A stretch of 17,880 bases of DNA. Source: Gammaproteobacteria bacterium (lineage in GTDB: Bacteria > Pseudomonadota > Gammaproteobacteria > Competibacterales > Competibacteraceae). The notes under the pieces are model-generated. The model saw only the letters and a list, made by a program, of their open reading frames with translations, searched no databases and was not told the DNA's origin. Shown piece after piece: positions 1-7,609 of the stretch; position 1 is the stretch's first letter; every line of letters begins with the position of its first letter. The DNA lies in NCBI GenBank assembly GCA_020047885.1, contig JAIFNF010000081.1, forward strand, positions 1 to 17,880, written 5' to 3'. The position numbers were made by a program, and so were the translations under genes.

Positions 1-105
1 GTACGGATCGGCTGCCACGGACTGGCGACCAACGAGGCGCTGGCGCTGGCGACGGGTGATACGCTGGCGATTGGCTCAGTACACTTCACGTTTGAGGGAT
101 ATTAG
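1..105 (+). CDS. 3' end of an unidentified gene, possibly FHA domain C-terminus
   Basis: The frame is open from base 1 and ends at TAG 103-105, giving only the last 34 residues. The tail contains ALATGDTLAIGSVHFTFEG. Its pattern (hydrophobic, GD, alternating hydrophobics, IGS, then a beta strand) resembles the last two strands of forkhead-associated domains, which often end in a GD-x-I-x-x-G-x-x-x-x-x-F run. This is inference from a short piece, and other beta-rich proteins would fit. The gene runs convergently toward the tRNA genes. Confidence 0.4.
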   Translation, partial: VRIGCHGLATNEALALATGDTLAIGSVHFTFEGY

Positions 106-116
106 ATGCGGTTATT

Positions 117-139
117 AAAAAACCCGCACTTGGCGGGTT
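117..139 (-). terminator. Intrinsic terminator after tRNA-Cys
   Basis: Read on the minus strand, a 7-bp perfect stem AACCCGC/GCGGGTT with loop CAAGT is followed by TTTT. It lies 25 bases past the tRNA-Cys 3' end. The plus strand has no T run after the stem, so it should act on the tRNA transcript only. Confidence 0.8.
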
Positions 140-163
140 GATGAACTGCGTTGAATCCTGAAA

Positions 164-241
164 TGGAGGCTAGGGCCGGATTTGAACCGGCGACTTTACG
201 GTTTTGCAAACCGCTGCAATTGACCACTCTGCCACCTAGCC
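164..241 (-). tRNA. tRNA-Cys (GCA)
   Basis: The minus strand folds as a complete cloverleaf. The acceptor is GGCTAGG/CCTAGCC, the D stem GCAG/TTGC, and the anticodon stem GCGGT/ACCGT with loop TTGCAAA (anticodon GCA). The T arm is GCCGG-TTCAAAT-CCGGC, and the discriminator U is followed by an encoded CCA (164-166). The order tRNA-Gly then tRNA-Cys downstream of pgsA matches glyW-cysT in E. coli. Confidence 0.97.
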
Positions 242-273
242 CGAATGAGCGTTCCGGCGCTGCTCCGGGAGAT

Positions 274-298
274 AAAAAAAGCCTCAAAGAACCGAGGC
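274..298 (-). terminator. Intrinsic terminator between tRNA-Gly and tRNA-Cys
   Basis: On the minus strand, stem GCCTC/GAGGC with an 8-base loop (GGTTCTTT) is followed by seven T (plus-strand A run 274-280). It sits 10 bases past the tRNA-Gly 3' end and 33 bases before tRNA-Cys. If it works, tRNA-Cys needs read-through or its own promoter. Confidence 0.65.
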
Positions 299-307
299 CT
301 GAAAATC

Positions 308-383
<76 letters not shown>

Positions 384-431
384 GGTGTAGGTCGGCCATT
401 TTAGCCGGAAAAACCAACCTGTCAAGCCCTG

Positions 432-1001
432 CTAACCTTGTTTCAGCGCCGGCCACGCCGCTAACAAATAATGCACCATCGACCAGAGCGTCAGCACCGC
501 GGCCACCAACAGCAGTCCCAGCCCCACTTCCAGGGTCGGGAAGAACCCCAGCGGCTCGCGATACAGCAACAGCAACACCGCCATCATCTGCGCAGTGGTT
601 TTGAACTTACCCACCCGCGACACCGCCACGCGCCCATGATTGCCGATGTGCGCCATCCACTCCCGCAACGCTGAAATGGCGATTTCCCGCCCAATGATGA
701 TCGCTGCCGCCACCGCCATCAGCGGCGTTGGAATCGCCTGCACCAGCAACACCAGCGCCGTCGCCACCATCAGCTTGTCCGCAACCGGATCCAGAAACGC
801 GCCGAACGCCGAGGTCTGGTTCAGCCGCCGCGCCAGATAACCGTCCAGCCAATCCGTCAGCGCCGCCAAGCCAAACAGCGCCGTGCAGACGAGATTAACG
901 CCGTTGAACGACAGAAAAAACACGCCAACAAACACCGGGATCAGGGCGATCCGCATCAAGGTCAGCCCGGTCGGCACATTGAGGCGTATGGTTCGCGGCA
1001 T
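432..1001 (-). CDS. pgsA: CDP-diacylglycerol--glycerol-3-phosphate 3-phosphatidyltransferase PgsA
   Basis: PgsA transfers the phosphatidyl group of CDP-diacylglycerol to glycerol 3-phosphate in the inner membrane, the committed step to phosphatidylglycerol and cardiolipin. The 189-residue protein has the full CDP-alcohol phosphatidyltransferase signature: D50-x2-D53-G54-x2-A57-R58-x8-G67-x3-D71-x3-D75. The metal-binding aspartates are all present. Hydrophobic segments lie around residues 14-48, 75-100 and 140-180, as expected for a multi-pass membrane enzyme, and the length is normal for the family. The ATG lies 2 bases after the uvrC stop (TGACGATG), so the two genes are translationally coupled. 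The two tRNA genes follow. Confidence 0.96.
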   Translation of the reverse strand: MPRTIRLNVPTGLTLMRIALIPVFVGVFFLSFNGVNLVCTALFGLAALTDWLDGYLARRLNQTSAFGAFLDPVADKLMVATALVLLVQAIPTPLMAVAAAIIIGREIAISALREWMAHIGNHGRVAVSRVGKFKTTAQMMAVLLLLYREPLGFFPTLEVGLGLLLVAAVLTLWSMVHYLLAAWPALKQG

Positions 1002-1003
1002 CG

Positions 1004-2809
1004 TCAGGCCTCGCCATGGAAAGCGTCATAAATGCGCTGCGCCAATTCATGGCTGATGCCGTCCACTTGGGAAAGATCCTCAACCCCCGCCTGCGCGAGT
1101 GGTTTCAAGCCGCCGAATTGCCGAAGCAGCGCCTGCCGCCGCTGCGGGCCAATGCCCGCGATCTCGTCAAGCGCCGACAGGGTGCTTGCTCTGGCTCGCC
1201 GCTGACGATGACCCGTAATGGCGAAACGATGCGCCTCATCACGAATCTGCTGAACCAAATGCAAGGCGGCTGAATCCGTCGGCAACCGCACCGGGCGATG
1301 CTCCTCAAGATACAGCGTCTCCAGACCGGGCTTGCGCTCGGATCCTTTGGCAATGCCTACTGCCATCACTCCCGTCACCAACAGTTCCTCCAACATCTCG
1401 CGAGCCTGGGTTAATTGTCCCTTGCCGCCATCGACGAACAGGATATCCGGCAAGAGTCTCTGCTCATCCCGTAACCGGGTATAGCGCCGGGTTAGCGCCT
1501 GCCGCATCGCAGCATAGTCGTCGCCCGGCGCAATGCCTTCAATATTGTAGCGCCGATAGTCAGATTTGCGTGCGCCCTCAGCGTCAAACACCACACAGGC
1601 GGCCACGGTCGCCTCGCCGCCCGTATGGCTGATATCGAAACACTCCAGCCGCGTCAACTCACGATCAATGCCCAGCGCTTCACGCAACTCATCCAGACGG
1701 CGGCGCATTCCGGCACGACTCGCACAATGCGCCGCCAGCGCCTGTTCAGCATTGCGTTGCGCCATTTCCAGCCAGCGCGCCCGCTCACCGCGTGGATGAA
1801 CGGTCAGGGTCACTTTCCGACCCGCCCGCGTCTGGAGCGCCTGGGCCAGTAATGCTGATTCGGCAGGTTCGTGGCTGAGCAGAACCTCTGCCGGGATCAG
1901 TTTATTTAAATAATACTGCGCCAGAAATGCGCTCAGGATCACTCCTGCGGCTTCACCCTCAGGCAGGGCGGGAAAAAAAGCCCGGTTGCCCAGCAAGCGC
2001 CCATCACGGAAGACAAAGACCTGCACACAGGCCGCGCCTTCCCGCACCGCGCACGCCACCACATCCAGATCGCCGCTCTCGCCCTCGACATGCTGGCGCT
2101 GCTGAATCCGCCGCAGTTCGACAATCTGGTCGCGGCAGAGCGCGGCCTCCTCGAATTTTAATTCAGCGGCTAAGACGTCCATCCGCTGGGCCAGATCATC
2201 AATCACCTGACCGCTCCGGCCTTCCAGAAACCGCACAGCGTCCCCTAACTGACGCTGATAGCCGGTCTGGTCGACCAACCCCACGCAAGGCGCAGTGCAA
2301 CGCTTGATCTGGTATTGCAGACAGGGACGGGTGCGGTTCCGAAAAAAACTGTCCTCGCACGAACGCAGGCGAAACACCTTGTGTAATAGATCCAGCGTGT
2401 CGCGGACGGCGTTAGCATTGGGATAAGGGCCGAAGTAGCGGCCCGGCGCACGTTTGGCACCACGATGCAAGGATAATCGGGGAAAATCGCCAGAGGAGGC
2501 ATGAATATAAGGATAGCCCTTGTCATCACGCAGGAGAATATTATAGCGGGGCTGGAGTTGCTTGATCAGCGTACTTTCCAGGATCAGCGCCTCGACCTCG
2601 GTATGCGTCACCGTCACGTCGATCGCGTGAATCCGTGCCACCAGACTCCGCGTTTTGGCCGAAGTCGGATTTTCCCGGAAGTAGCTGGACACCCGCTGTT
2701 TGAGGTTGCGAGCCTTGCCGATATAAAGCACCTGACCACGCTCGTCGAGCATCCGATAGACGCCCGGCAGCGCGGTCAGGTTTTTTAGAAAGGCTCTTGA
2801 ATCGAACAT
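1004..2809 (-). CDS. uvrC: UvrABC excinuclease subunit C
   Basis: UvrC makes both incisions around DNA lesions in nucleotide excision repair, working with UvrA and UvrB. The 601 residues show all the expected parts in order. A GIY-YIG nuclease spans about 13-92 (GVYRM, LYIGKA, then E78 in LILEST). Four cysteines follow at C151, C163, C171 and C175, spaced like the iron-sulfur cluster cysteines of E. coli UvrC. The UVR motif that binds UvrB is at about 203-238. The RNase H-like second nuclease has FDISH (D392) and VDGGKGQ (D460). Tandem helix-hairpin-helix motifs lie at about 545-598. The ATG gives an N-terminus aligning with E. coli UvrC, but the region before it is repetitive with no clear Shine-Dalgarno. 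It is the first gene of the uvrC-pgsA-tRNA unit. Confidence 0.97.
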   Translation of the reverse strand: MFDSRAFLKNLTALPGVYRMLDERGQVLYIGKARNLKQRVSSYFRENPTSAKTRSLVARIHAIDVTVTHTEVEALILESTLIKQLQPRYNILLRDDKGYPYIHASSGDFPRLSLHRGAKRAPGRYFGPYPNANAVRDTLDLLHKVFRLRSCEDSFFRNRTRPCLQYQIKRCTAPCVGLVDQTGYQRQLGDAVRFLEGRSGQVIDDLAQRMDVLAAELKFEEAALCRDQIVELRRIQQRQHVEGESGDLDVVACAVREGAACVQVFVFRDGRLLGNRAFFPALPEGEAAGVILSAFLAQYYLNKLIPAEVLLSHEPAESALLAQALQTRAGRKVTLTVHPRGERARWLEMAQRNAEQALAAHCASRAGMRRRLDELREALGIDRELTRLECFDISHTGGEATVAACVVFDAEGARKSDYRRYNIEGIAPGDDYAAMRQALTRRYTRLRDEQRLLPDILFVDGGKGQLTQAREMLEELLVTGVMAVGIAKGSERKPGLETLYLEEHRPVRLPTDSAALHLVQQIRDEAHRFAITGHRQRRARASTLSALDEIAGIGPQRRQALLRQFGGLKPLAQAGVEDLSQVDGISHELAQRIYDAFHGEA

Positions 2810-2816
2810 CCGGTAG

Positions 2817-2851
2817 TAGCGATTGGCGATGGGTGAGTAGCGATTAGCAGT
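2817..2851. repeat. Degenerate 7-bp tandem repeat
   Basis: Five consecutive heptamers: TAGCGAT, TGGCGAT, GGGTGAG, TAGCGAT, TAGCAGT. It starts 8 bases upstream of the uvrC ATG, so it forms the uvrC leader. No ribosome-binding or promoter motif is evident inside it. Confidence 0.6.
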
Positions 2852-2856
2852 GACAA

Positions 2857-2888
2857 CGCCACCTCGCCACCTCGCTACCTCCCTGCCT
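2857..2888. repeat. Degenerate 8-bp tandem repeat
   Basis: Four consecutive octamers: CGCCACCT, CGCCACCT, CGCTACCT, CCCTGCCT. The tract ends 3 bases before the stop codon of the regulator gene (2892) and abuts the heptamer tract. Together they fill the uvrC/regulator gap. Confidence 0.6.
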
Positions 2889-2891
2889 CCC

Positions 2892-4235
2892 TTACATGTT
2901 GTCCCGACGGATATCGTACTTCTCCATCAATCGGTACAGGGTCATGCGCGAGACGCCGAGTTCCTGCGCAGCGCGGGCGATGTTGAAGCGGGTCCGCAAC
3001 AGCGTGGACTGAATGACTTCACGATCAGCAGACATCCGCGCTTCGTCCAGGGTGACAAAGCCCCGACCCAGCGAACGCCGTTCCAGTTCCAGATCAGCAG
3101 GCACGATATAAGGACCTTCGCTGAGCAGCACCGCCCGGCGAATCCGGTTCATCAACTCCCGAACATTACCCGGCCAGTCGTAGCGGCTGACGACTTCCAG
3201 CGCGTCGCGGCTGAAACCTTTGGCTGCGGTGCGGGTTTCCGCAGAGAATTTGGTAAAGAAGTGCCGAGCCAACAGCTCAACGTCGGCCTTGCGTTCCCGT
3301 AAAGCGGGGGCGCGCAAGTGCAGGACATTCAGCCGATAGTACAAATCCTCGCGGAATTTCCCATCCTGGACGGACTGTTCAAGATTGGTGTTGGTCGCGG
3401 CGATCACCCGCACATCGGCGGGAATCGGTTTGGTGCTGCCCAACCGGCGGATTTTCTTCTCTTCCAGAAACCGCAGCAGATTCGCTTGCACTTCGGGAGC
3501 CAAGTCGCCGATTTCGTCGAGAAACAGGGTGCCGCCATCAGCGGATTCCATGTGGCCGACATGGCGATCGGTAGCACCATTAAACGCGCCCTTTTCATGG
3601 CCGAACAGTTCTGATTGAATCAGATTGGCCGGCAACGCTGCACAGTTCATGACGACAAATGGCGAGGCGGCTCGTCCGGAATATTCATGAATCGAGCGGG
3701 CGGCCTGTTCCTTGCCAGTGCCGCTTTCACCCGTGATCAGCACCGGAACCTCGACTTCCGCGGCCTTTTGAATACCCCGGAACAGCGCCTGCATCGCCGG
3801 ACTGTTGCCGATCAACCCATATTGCGATTCCACCTCGCGCTGTTGGCGAAGCGTCGTTTCGCTCAAGGTGGACATCCCGTAGGCATGACCCAGGGTGACG
3901 ACCAACCGCTGGGGATCAACCGGCAGCGTATGATAGTCATAGCACCGTTCCGTGACGATGCTGGAGAGTTGTTTACGATCCAAGCACTGACGAGACAGCG
4001 CCAGTACCCATTGCATTTTGCGGCGCGCCAGGATCAGGTCAACCAGCCATTGAACCGATCGTTCCGGTTCACAGTTGAACAGAATGCCCAGACCGACCTC
4101 GAATGAATGTTCAGTCAGCAGGGTTCTCGCCAGGCCGGCTTCCTGTGCCCAGTAGATTTCCCAGTCTGCCGCCGCGACCTTTTGGAGTAATCCCTCCTCA
4201 ACCGGTCCGGTACTTAGAATGAGTAGCTTACGCAT
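2892..4235 (-). CDS. AAA+ sigma54-type transcriptional regulator, VpsR/FleQ-like, GAFNGA variant
   Basis: This is a 447-residue bacterial enhancer-binding-protein architecture. An N-terminal receiver-like region spans about 1-120. The AAA+ domain has Walker A G169-ESGTGK-E176, Walker B G235-TLFLDE-241, arginine finger region REDLYYR (295-301) and WPGNVRE (354-360). A Fis-type helix-turn-helix lies at about 405-440 (NIARAAQELGVSRMTLYRLM). The sigma54-contacting loop reads GAFNGA (216-221), not GAFTGA. The N-terminal region has no aspartate where a receiver would be phosphorylated (VGLGILFNCE around 47-56). Both features recall VpsR-type regulators of exopolysaccharide genes, which do not act as ordinary phosphorylated sigma54 activators. 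The target is unknown, as no polysaccharide or flagellar operon adjoins. A possible Shine-Dalgarno AGGA lies about 10 bases before the ATG. Confidence 0.85.
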   Translation of the reverse strand: MRKLLILSTGPVEEGLLQKVAAADWEIYWAQEAGLARTLLTEHSFEVGLGILFNCEPERSVQWLVDLILARRKMQWVLALSRQCLDRKQLSSIVTERCYDYHTLPVDPQRLVVTLGHAYGMSTLSETTLRQQREVESQYGLIGNSPAMQALFRGIQKAAEVEVPVLITGESGTGKEQAARSIHEYSGRAASPFVVMNCAALPANLIQSELFGHEKGAFNGATDRHVGHMESADGGTLFLDEIGDLAPEVQANLLRFLEEKKIRRLGSTKPIPADVRVIAATNTNLEQSVQDGKFREDLYYRLNVLHLRAPALRERKADVELLARHFFTKFSAETRTAAKGFSRDALEVVSRYDWPGNVRELMNRIRRAVLLSEGPYIVPADLELERRSLGRGFVTLDEARMSADREVIQSTLLRTRFNIARAAQELGVSRMTLYRLMEKYDIRRDNM

Positions 4236-4663
4236 CGGGTTTTTCCTATCTCTTTAGACTGTTGGAGGTAGAGGGTACTTAATCTCAGCCCTTTGCAAAG
4301 GCCGCCCTCATCATTAACTGTCGCGCAAAATTCACGACCATCTCGAAAAAATCCTTGTAAAATATCGACTTTTCAAAAAAGCCATTGTATTTTCGCTCGA
4401 TTGTCGCGTGATCCACAAGATGCCGCCTGACCGGTACTGGGGCTGACGTTACCTCGTAAAGCGCACAGATTAATCTGGATGGTTCGCAATCATGGCCGAG
4501 TCGCTTCATCTGCCATGCATGAAACCATTACTGTGCATAATAGTACAATCAGAATTTAAAATGAAGACTAACTACTGAATAAAAATAACCCTAAATTGCC
4601 ACAGACTGGTGACTTTTTATGGGTGAATGACGAGCGCCATATCTACTCAAGTTGAGGTTTTTA
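4236..4663. other. Divergent intergenic region, no gene recognised
   Basis: These 428 bases separate the regulator (minus) from pyrD (plus) and are AT-richer than their flanks. They must hold both promoters, but I found no convincing -35/-10 pair or -24/-12 (GG-N10-GC) element. A perfect 12-bp palindrome CCTTTGCAAAGG lies at 4290-4301. A 74-codon minus-strand frame at 4285-4509 has no recognisable protein features. Confidence 0.5.
4653..4657 (+). promoter_or_regulatory. Ribosome-binding site deciding the pyrD start
   Basis: TGAGG lies 6 bases before the ATG at 4664. A TTG at 4652 opens the same frame, but the Shine-Dalgarno overlaps it and it adds four residues that E. coli PyrD does not have. 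The ATG is therefore the better start. Confidence 0.7.
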
Positions 4664-5710
4664 ATGATTTATCATCTATTACGCACCGTCTTGTTCCACT
4701 TCAATCCCGAAGCCGCGCATGACTGGACCCGTCAATTCCTGTCAATGACCCCCTCTTTGCCACTGCGTTTTTTTTGCGCAAAACGTATCCCCTCAGAGCC
4801 GGTCCGGGTCATGGGTCTGAATTTCCCCAATCCGGTCGGGTTAGCGGCGGGTCTCGACAAGGATGGTGAATGCATCAAGACCTGGGATGCGCTTGGTTTC
4901 GGCTTTGTCGAGATTGGTACGGTCACGCCGCGCCCACAACCGGGGAATCCCAAACCCCGGATGTTTCGCCTGCCGGAAGCTCAGGCGCTGATCAACCGGA
5001 TGGGGTTTAATAATCAGGGGGTGGATTACCTGGTGGAGCAGGTGCGCCACGCCCACTTCAAAGGCATACTCGGCATTAACATCGGTAAAAATGCTGACAC
5101 GCCGGTTGACCGGGCCATTGATGATTACCTGATCGGTCTACGCAAGGTTTATCCATGGGCCAGCTATGTCACCGTCAATATCTCCTCGCCCAACACAACC
5201 GGCTTGCGTGATTGGCAATACGGTGAAGCACTGGATCGGCTGTTGGCGGCGTTGAAAGAGGAACAGCAGCGGTTAGCCGATGTCCATGATCATTACGCGC
5301 CGCTGGCGATCAAAATTGCCCCGGATCTGGCTGACGCCGATTTGCCCACCGTGGGGCGGTCGCTGCTCCGGCATGGTATGGATGCGGTCATTGCGACGAA
5401 CACCACTTTTTCCCGAGCGGGGGTCGAACAGTTACCCCATGCCGGTGAGACGGGCGGATTAAGCGGTGCGCCGTTGATGGCGCGGTCTACCGAAGTTGTG
5501 CGCCGCTTGGCGGACATTCTGGAAGGCCAAATCCCCATCATCGCCGCTGGTGGCATTCTGAGCGGAGCCGATGCTGTGGCCAAAATCGCCGCCGGAGCCA
5601 GTCTGGTACAGCTTTACACCGGCTTCATTTATCGGGGGCCGGAACTGATTTCAGAAGCCGTTAAGGCGCTGAACGCGAGTAGCAAGAAAATCAACGGACA
5701 GGAGAACTGA
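4664..5710 (+). CDS. pyrD: Dihydroorotate dehydrogenase (quinone), class 2
   Basis: PyrD oxidises dihydroorotate to orotate with FMN and passes electrons to membrane quinone, the fourth step of UMP synthesis. The 348-residue protein begins with the amphipathic N-terminal segment of class 2 enzymes ([20 protein letters not shown]), which gives membrane and quinone contact. It has the FMN/substrate motifs [36 protein letters not shown] and NIGKN. The catalytic serine lies in [11 protein letters not shown] (S175, the E. coli position). ATNTT, GGLSG and IAAGGI form the phosphate-binding end of the barrel. The dienelactone-hydrolase-like gene follows after 2 bases. Confidence 0.97.
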   Translation: MIYHLLRTVLFHFNPEAAHDWTRQFLSMTPSLPLRFFCAKRIPSEPVRVMGLNFPNPVGLAAGLDKDGECIKTWDALGFGFVEIGTVTPRPQPGNPKPRMFRLPEAQALINRMGFNNQGVDYLVEQVRHAHFKGILGINIGKNADTPVDRAIDDYLIGLRKVYPWASYVTVNISSPNTTGLRDWQYGEALDRLLAALKEEQQRLADVHDHYAPLAIKIAPDLADADLPTVGRSLLRHGMDAVIATNTTFSRAGVEQLPHAGETGGLSGAPLMARSTEVVRRLADILEGQIPIIAAGGILSGADAVAKIAAGASLVQLYTGFIYRGPELISEAVKALNASSKKINGQEN

Positions 5711-5712
5711 CG

Positions 5713-6507
5713 ATGTTCAAATGGTTAGGGTTAGTGTTGGCGCTGTTGGCCCCGGTCCCGAGTCAGGCCGCTATTGAAACCAGAACCGTGGAATACCAGC
5801 AGGGCGATACCCGGTTGATAGGGTATCTGGCGTATCCCAGGGACGCCAAAGAACCCCGGTCGGGCGTTCTGGTGGTGCATGAATGGATGGGCTTGAATGA
5901 CTACGCCAAGCGGCACACCGAGCAGTTGGCGGAACTGGGTTATGTGGCGTTCGCCGCGGATATTTATGGCGATGGCAAGGTGGTCACCGACCGGAAGGAA
6001 GCCGGCGCGCTCTCCAGCACCTACAAGAAAGATCGGGCGCTGTTGCGGGCACGGGTGGTTGCCGGTCTGGCCGCGCTCAAGGCGCAATCTGGAGTTGCGG
6101 CGGATAAAGTCGCGGCTATTGGCTATTGCTTTGGCGGTACGACGGTGCTGGAGTTAGCGCGGAGTGGCGCGGAGGTGGCGGGCGTGGTCAGCTTCCACGG
6201 TGGACTGGATACCCCGACCCCAGCCGATGCGAAGAACATTCGCACCAAAGTGCTGGCGTTGCATGGTGCCGATGATCCCTATGTGCCGCCGGAACAGGTG
6301 GCTGGGTTTGAGGAAGAAATGCGCAAGGGCGGCGTGGACTGGCAATTGATCGCCTACGGCGGCGCCGTACACGCCTTTACCAATCCCGCCAACGGCAACG
6401 ACAACAGCAAAGGTGCCGCCTATAACACCGCCGCTGATGCCCGTTCCTGGCTGGCCATGCGGCAGTTCTTCGATGAAGTGCTGGGGCCGGTCAAAAGCTC
6501 GCCCTGA
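5713..6507 (+). CDS. Secreted dienelactone hydrolase family protein
   Basis: This alpha/beta hydrolase has 264 residues. Residues 1-19 (hydrophobic core LGLVLALLAP, then PVPSQA) look like a Sec signal peptide cleaved near A19, so the enzyme should be periplasmic. The dienelactone-hydrolase triad is visible: the nucleophile C139 in GYCFGG (a Cys, not Ser), D188 in GADDPYV, and H220 in AVHAF. E57 of HEWMG matches the conserved glutamate. The physiological substrate of periplasmic family members is usually unknown, and nothing nearby suggests aromatic degradation. The ATG is 2 bases after the pyrD TGA (TGACGATG), with AGGAGA inside the end of pyrD, so expression is probably coupled to pyrD. Confidence 0.9.
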   Translation: MFKWLGLVLALLAPVPSQAAIETRTVEYQQGDTRLIGYLAYPRDAKEPRSGVLVVHEWMGLNDYAKRHTEQLAELGYVAFAADIYGDGKVVTDRKEAGALSSTYKKDRALLRARVVAGLAALKAQSGVAADKVAAIGYCFGGTTVLELARSGAEVAGVVSFHGGLDTPTPADAKNIRTKVLALHGADDPYVPPEQVAGFEEEMRKGGVDWQLIAYGGAVHAFTNPANGNDNSKGAAYNTAADARSWLAMRQFFDEVLGPVKSSP

Positions 6508-6531
6508 ACCTTGATTGCACGTCTGATGTTT

Positions 6532-6566
6532 TGAACCGCCTGGACATCCTGGCGGTTCATCTTTTT
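6532..6566 (+). terminator. Intrinsic terminator after the dienelactone hydrolase gene
   Basis: A 9-bp perfect stem TGAACCGCC/GGCGGTTCA (6532-6540 with 6551-6559) has a 10-base loop and is followed by TCTTTTT. It ends the pyrD unit 23 bases before dusA. Confidence 0.85.
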
Positions 6567-6588
6567 GAGTTAACCCTCCCTGTCCCTT

Positions 6589-7557
6589 ATGCTCAATCAT
6601 CGATTTTGTATTGCCCCCATGCTGGATTGGACCGACCGCCACGGCCGGTTTTTTTTACGCCTGTTGAGTCGTCATGTCCGGCTCTATACGGAGATGGTGA
6701 CGACCGGGGCGGTGTTGCGCGGCGACCGGGAGCGGTTTCTGGCTTACGACCCGGCGGAACATCCACTGGCCCTGCAACTGGGCGGCAGTGACCCTGCTGA
6801 TTTGGCCCGGTGCGCCTCTATCGCGGCTGACTTTGGCTATGACGAGGTGAATTTGAACGTCGGCTGTCCCAGTGACCGGGTGCAGTCAGGCCGGTTCGGT
6901 GCCTGCCTGATGGCCGAACCGGATCTGGTGGCTGAGTGCGTGGCAGCGATGCGGGCGGTAGTGGCGATTCCAGTCACAGTAAAAACCCGCATCGGCATCG
7001 ATGATCGGGATTCTTATGAGGCACTGGCGGAGTTTGTGCGTCGTGTGGCGGCAGGCGGTTGCGAAACGTTCATCATTCACGCCCGCAAGGCGTGGCTCAA
7101 GGGTTTAAGTCCCCGGGAAAATCGGGAAATTCCACCCTTGCGCTATGAGGTGGTTTATCAATTGAAGCGGGACTTTCCCAACCTGACGGTCGTGCTGAAT
7201 GGCGGGTTGACGACGCTGGATCAGGCCGTAGAGCAGTTGGATCAGGTTGACGGGGTCATGCTAGGCCGGGCGGCTTGCGAGAACCCTTTTTTACTGGCAG
7301 GGGTGGATCAACGGTTTTTCCATGCCAGCGAATCACCGCCCAGCCGTCATCAGGTGGTTGCCGCATTCACTCCTTACATAAGCAAGCAATTGCGACAAGG
7401 TACGCCGCTGCACGGCATGACCCGGCTGATGCTGGGACTGTTTCAGGGTATCCCCGGAGCGCGGGCGTGGCGGCGCACAATAAGCGAGCAGGGATGTCGG
7501 CGCGGCGCAGGGGTGGAGGTCGTGGAAAATGCCTTGCGGCATATTGAAGGCGGTTGA
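6589..7557 (+). CDS. dusA: tRNA-dihydrouridine(20/20a) synthase DusA
   Basis: DusA is an FMN enzyme that reduces U20 and U20a in the tRNA D loop. The 322-residue protein matches E. coli DusA along its length, including APMLDWTDRH (9-18), LYTEMVTTGA, LQLGGSDP, NLNVGCPSDRVQ with catalytic C93, KTRIGIDD, FIIHARKAWLKGLSPKEN-type, NGG and MLGLFQGIPGAR. These subgroup motifs favour DusA over DusB or DusC. The ATG lies just before RFCIAPMLDW and has no strong Shine-Dalgarno. It is separated from the pyrD unit by a terminator and so is probably transcribed separately. It converges with the small gene at 7610. Confidence 0.96.
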   Translation: MLNHRFCIAPMLDWTDRHGRFFLRLLSRHVRLYTEMVTTGAVLRGDRERFLAYDPAEHPLALQLGGSDPADLARCASIAADFGYDEVNLNVGCPSDRVQSGRFGACLMAEPDLVAECVAAMRAVVAIPVTVKTRIGIDDRDSYEALAEFVRRVAAGGCETFIIHARKAWLKGLSPRENREIPPLRYEVVYQLKRDFPNLTVVLNGGLTTLDQAVEQLDQVDGVMLGRAACENPFLLAGVDQRFFHASESPPSRHQVVAAFTPYISKQLRQGTPLHGMTRLMLGLFQGIPGARAWRRTISEQGCRRGAGVEVVENALRHIEGG

Positions 7558-7563
7558 AGATTT

Positions 7564-7596
7564 CGCCGGGAGCAGACCGGGCGTCGGTTCCCGGCG
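7564..7596. terminator. Hairpin between convergent genes
   Basis: The 8-bp perfect arms CGCCGGGA (7564-7571) and TCCCGGCG (7589-7596) lie between the dusA stop and the end of the minus-strand gene at 7610. No good T run follows on either strand, so termination is inferred mainly from position. Confidence 0.45.
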
Positions 7597-7609
7597 TTAA
7601 CGTGACCGC

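Noticed and set aside
1927..2307. 126-codon plus-strand frame opposite uvrC
   Set aside because: It lies wholly inside uvrC, whose domains are complete; it is Arg/Pro-rich, as expected for the antisense of a GC-rich gene.
3615..4106. 163-codon plus-strand frame opposite the AAA+ regulator
   Set aside because: A shadow of the regulator coding sequence with no protein family resemblance.
4285..4509. 74-codon minus-strand frame in the regulator-pyrD gap
   Set aside because: No recognisable domain, no good ribosome-binding site and codon use unlike a real gene; treated as chance in an AT-rich intergenic region.
4553..4650. sigma70 promoter for pyrD (TTGCCA near 4596 with TATGGG)
   Set aside because: The -10 hexamer matches only its first three bases and the spacing is short; too weak to report.
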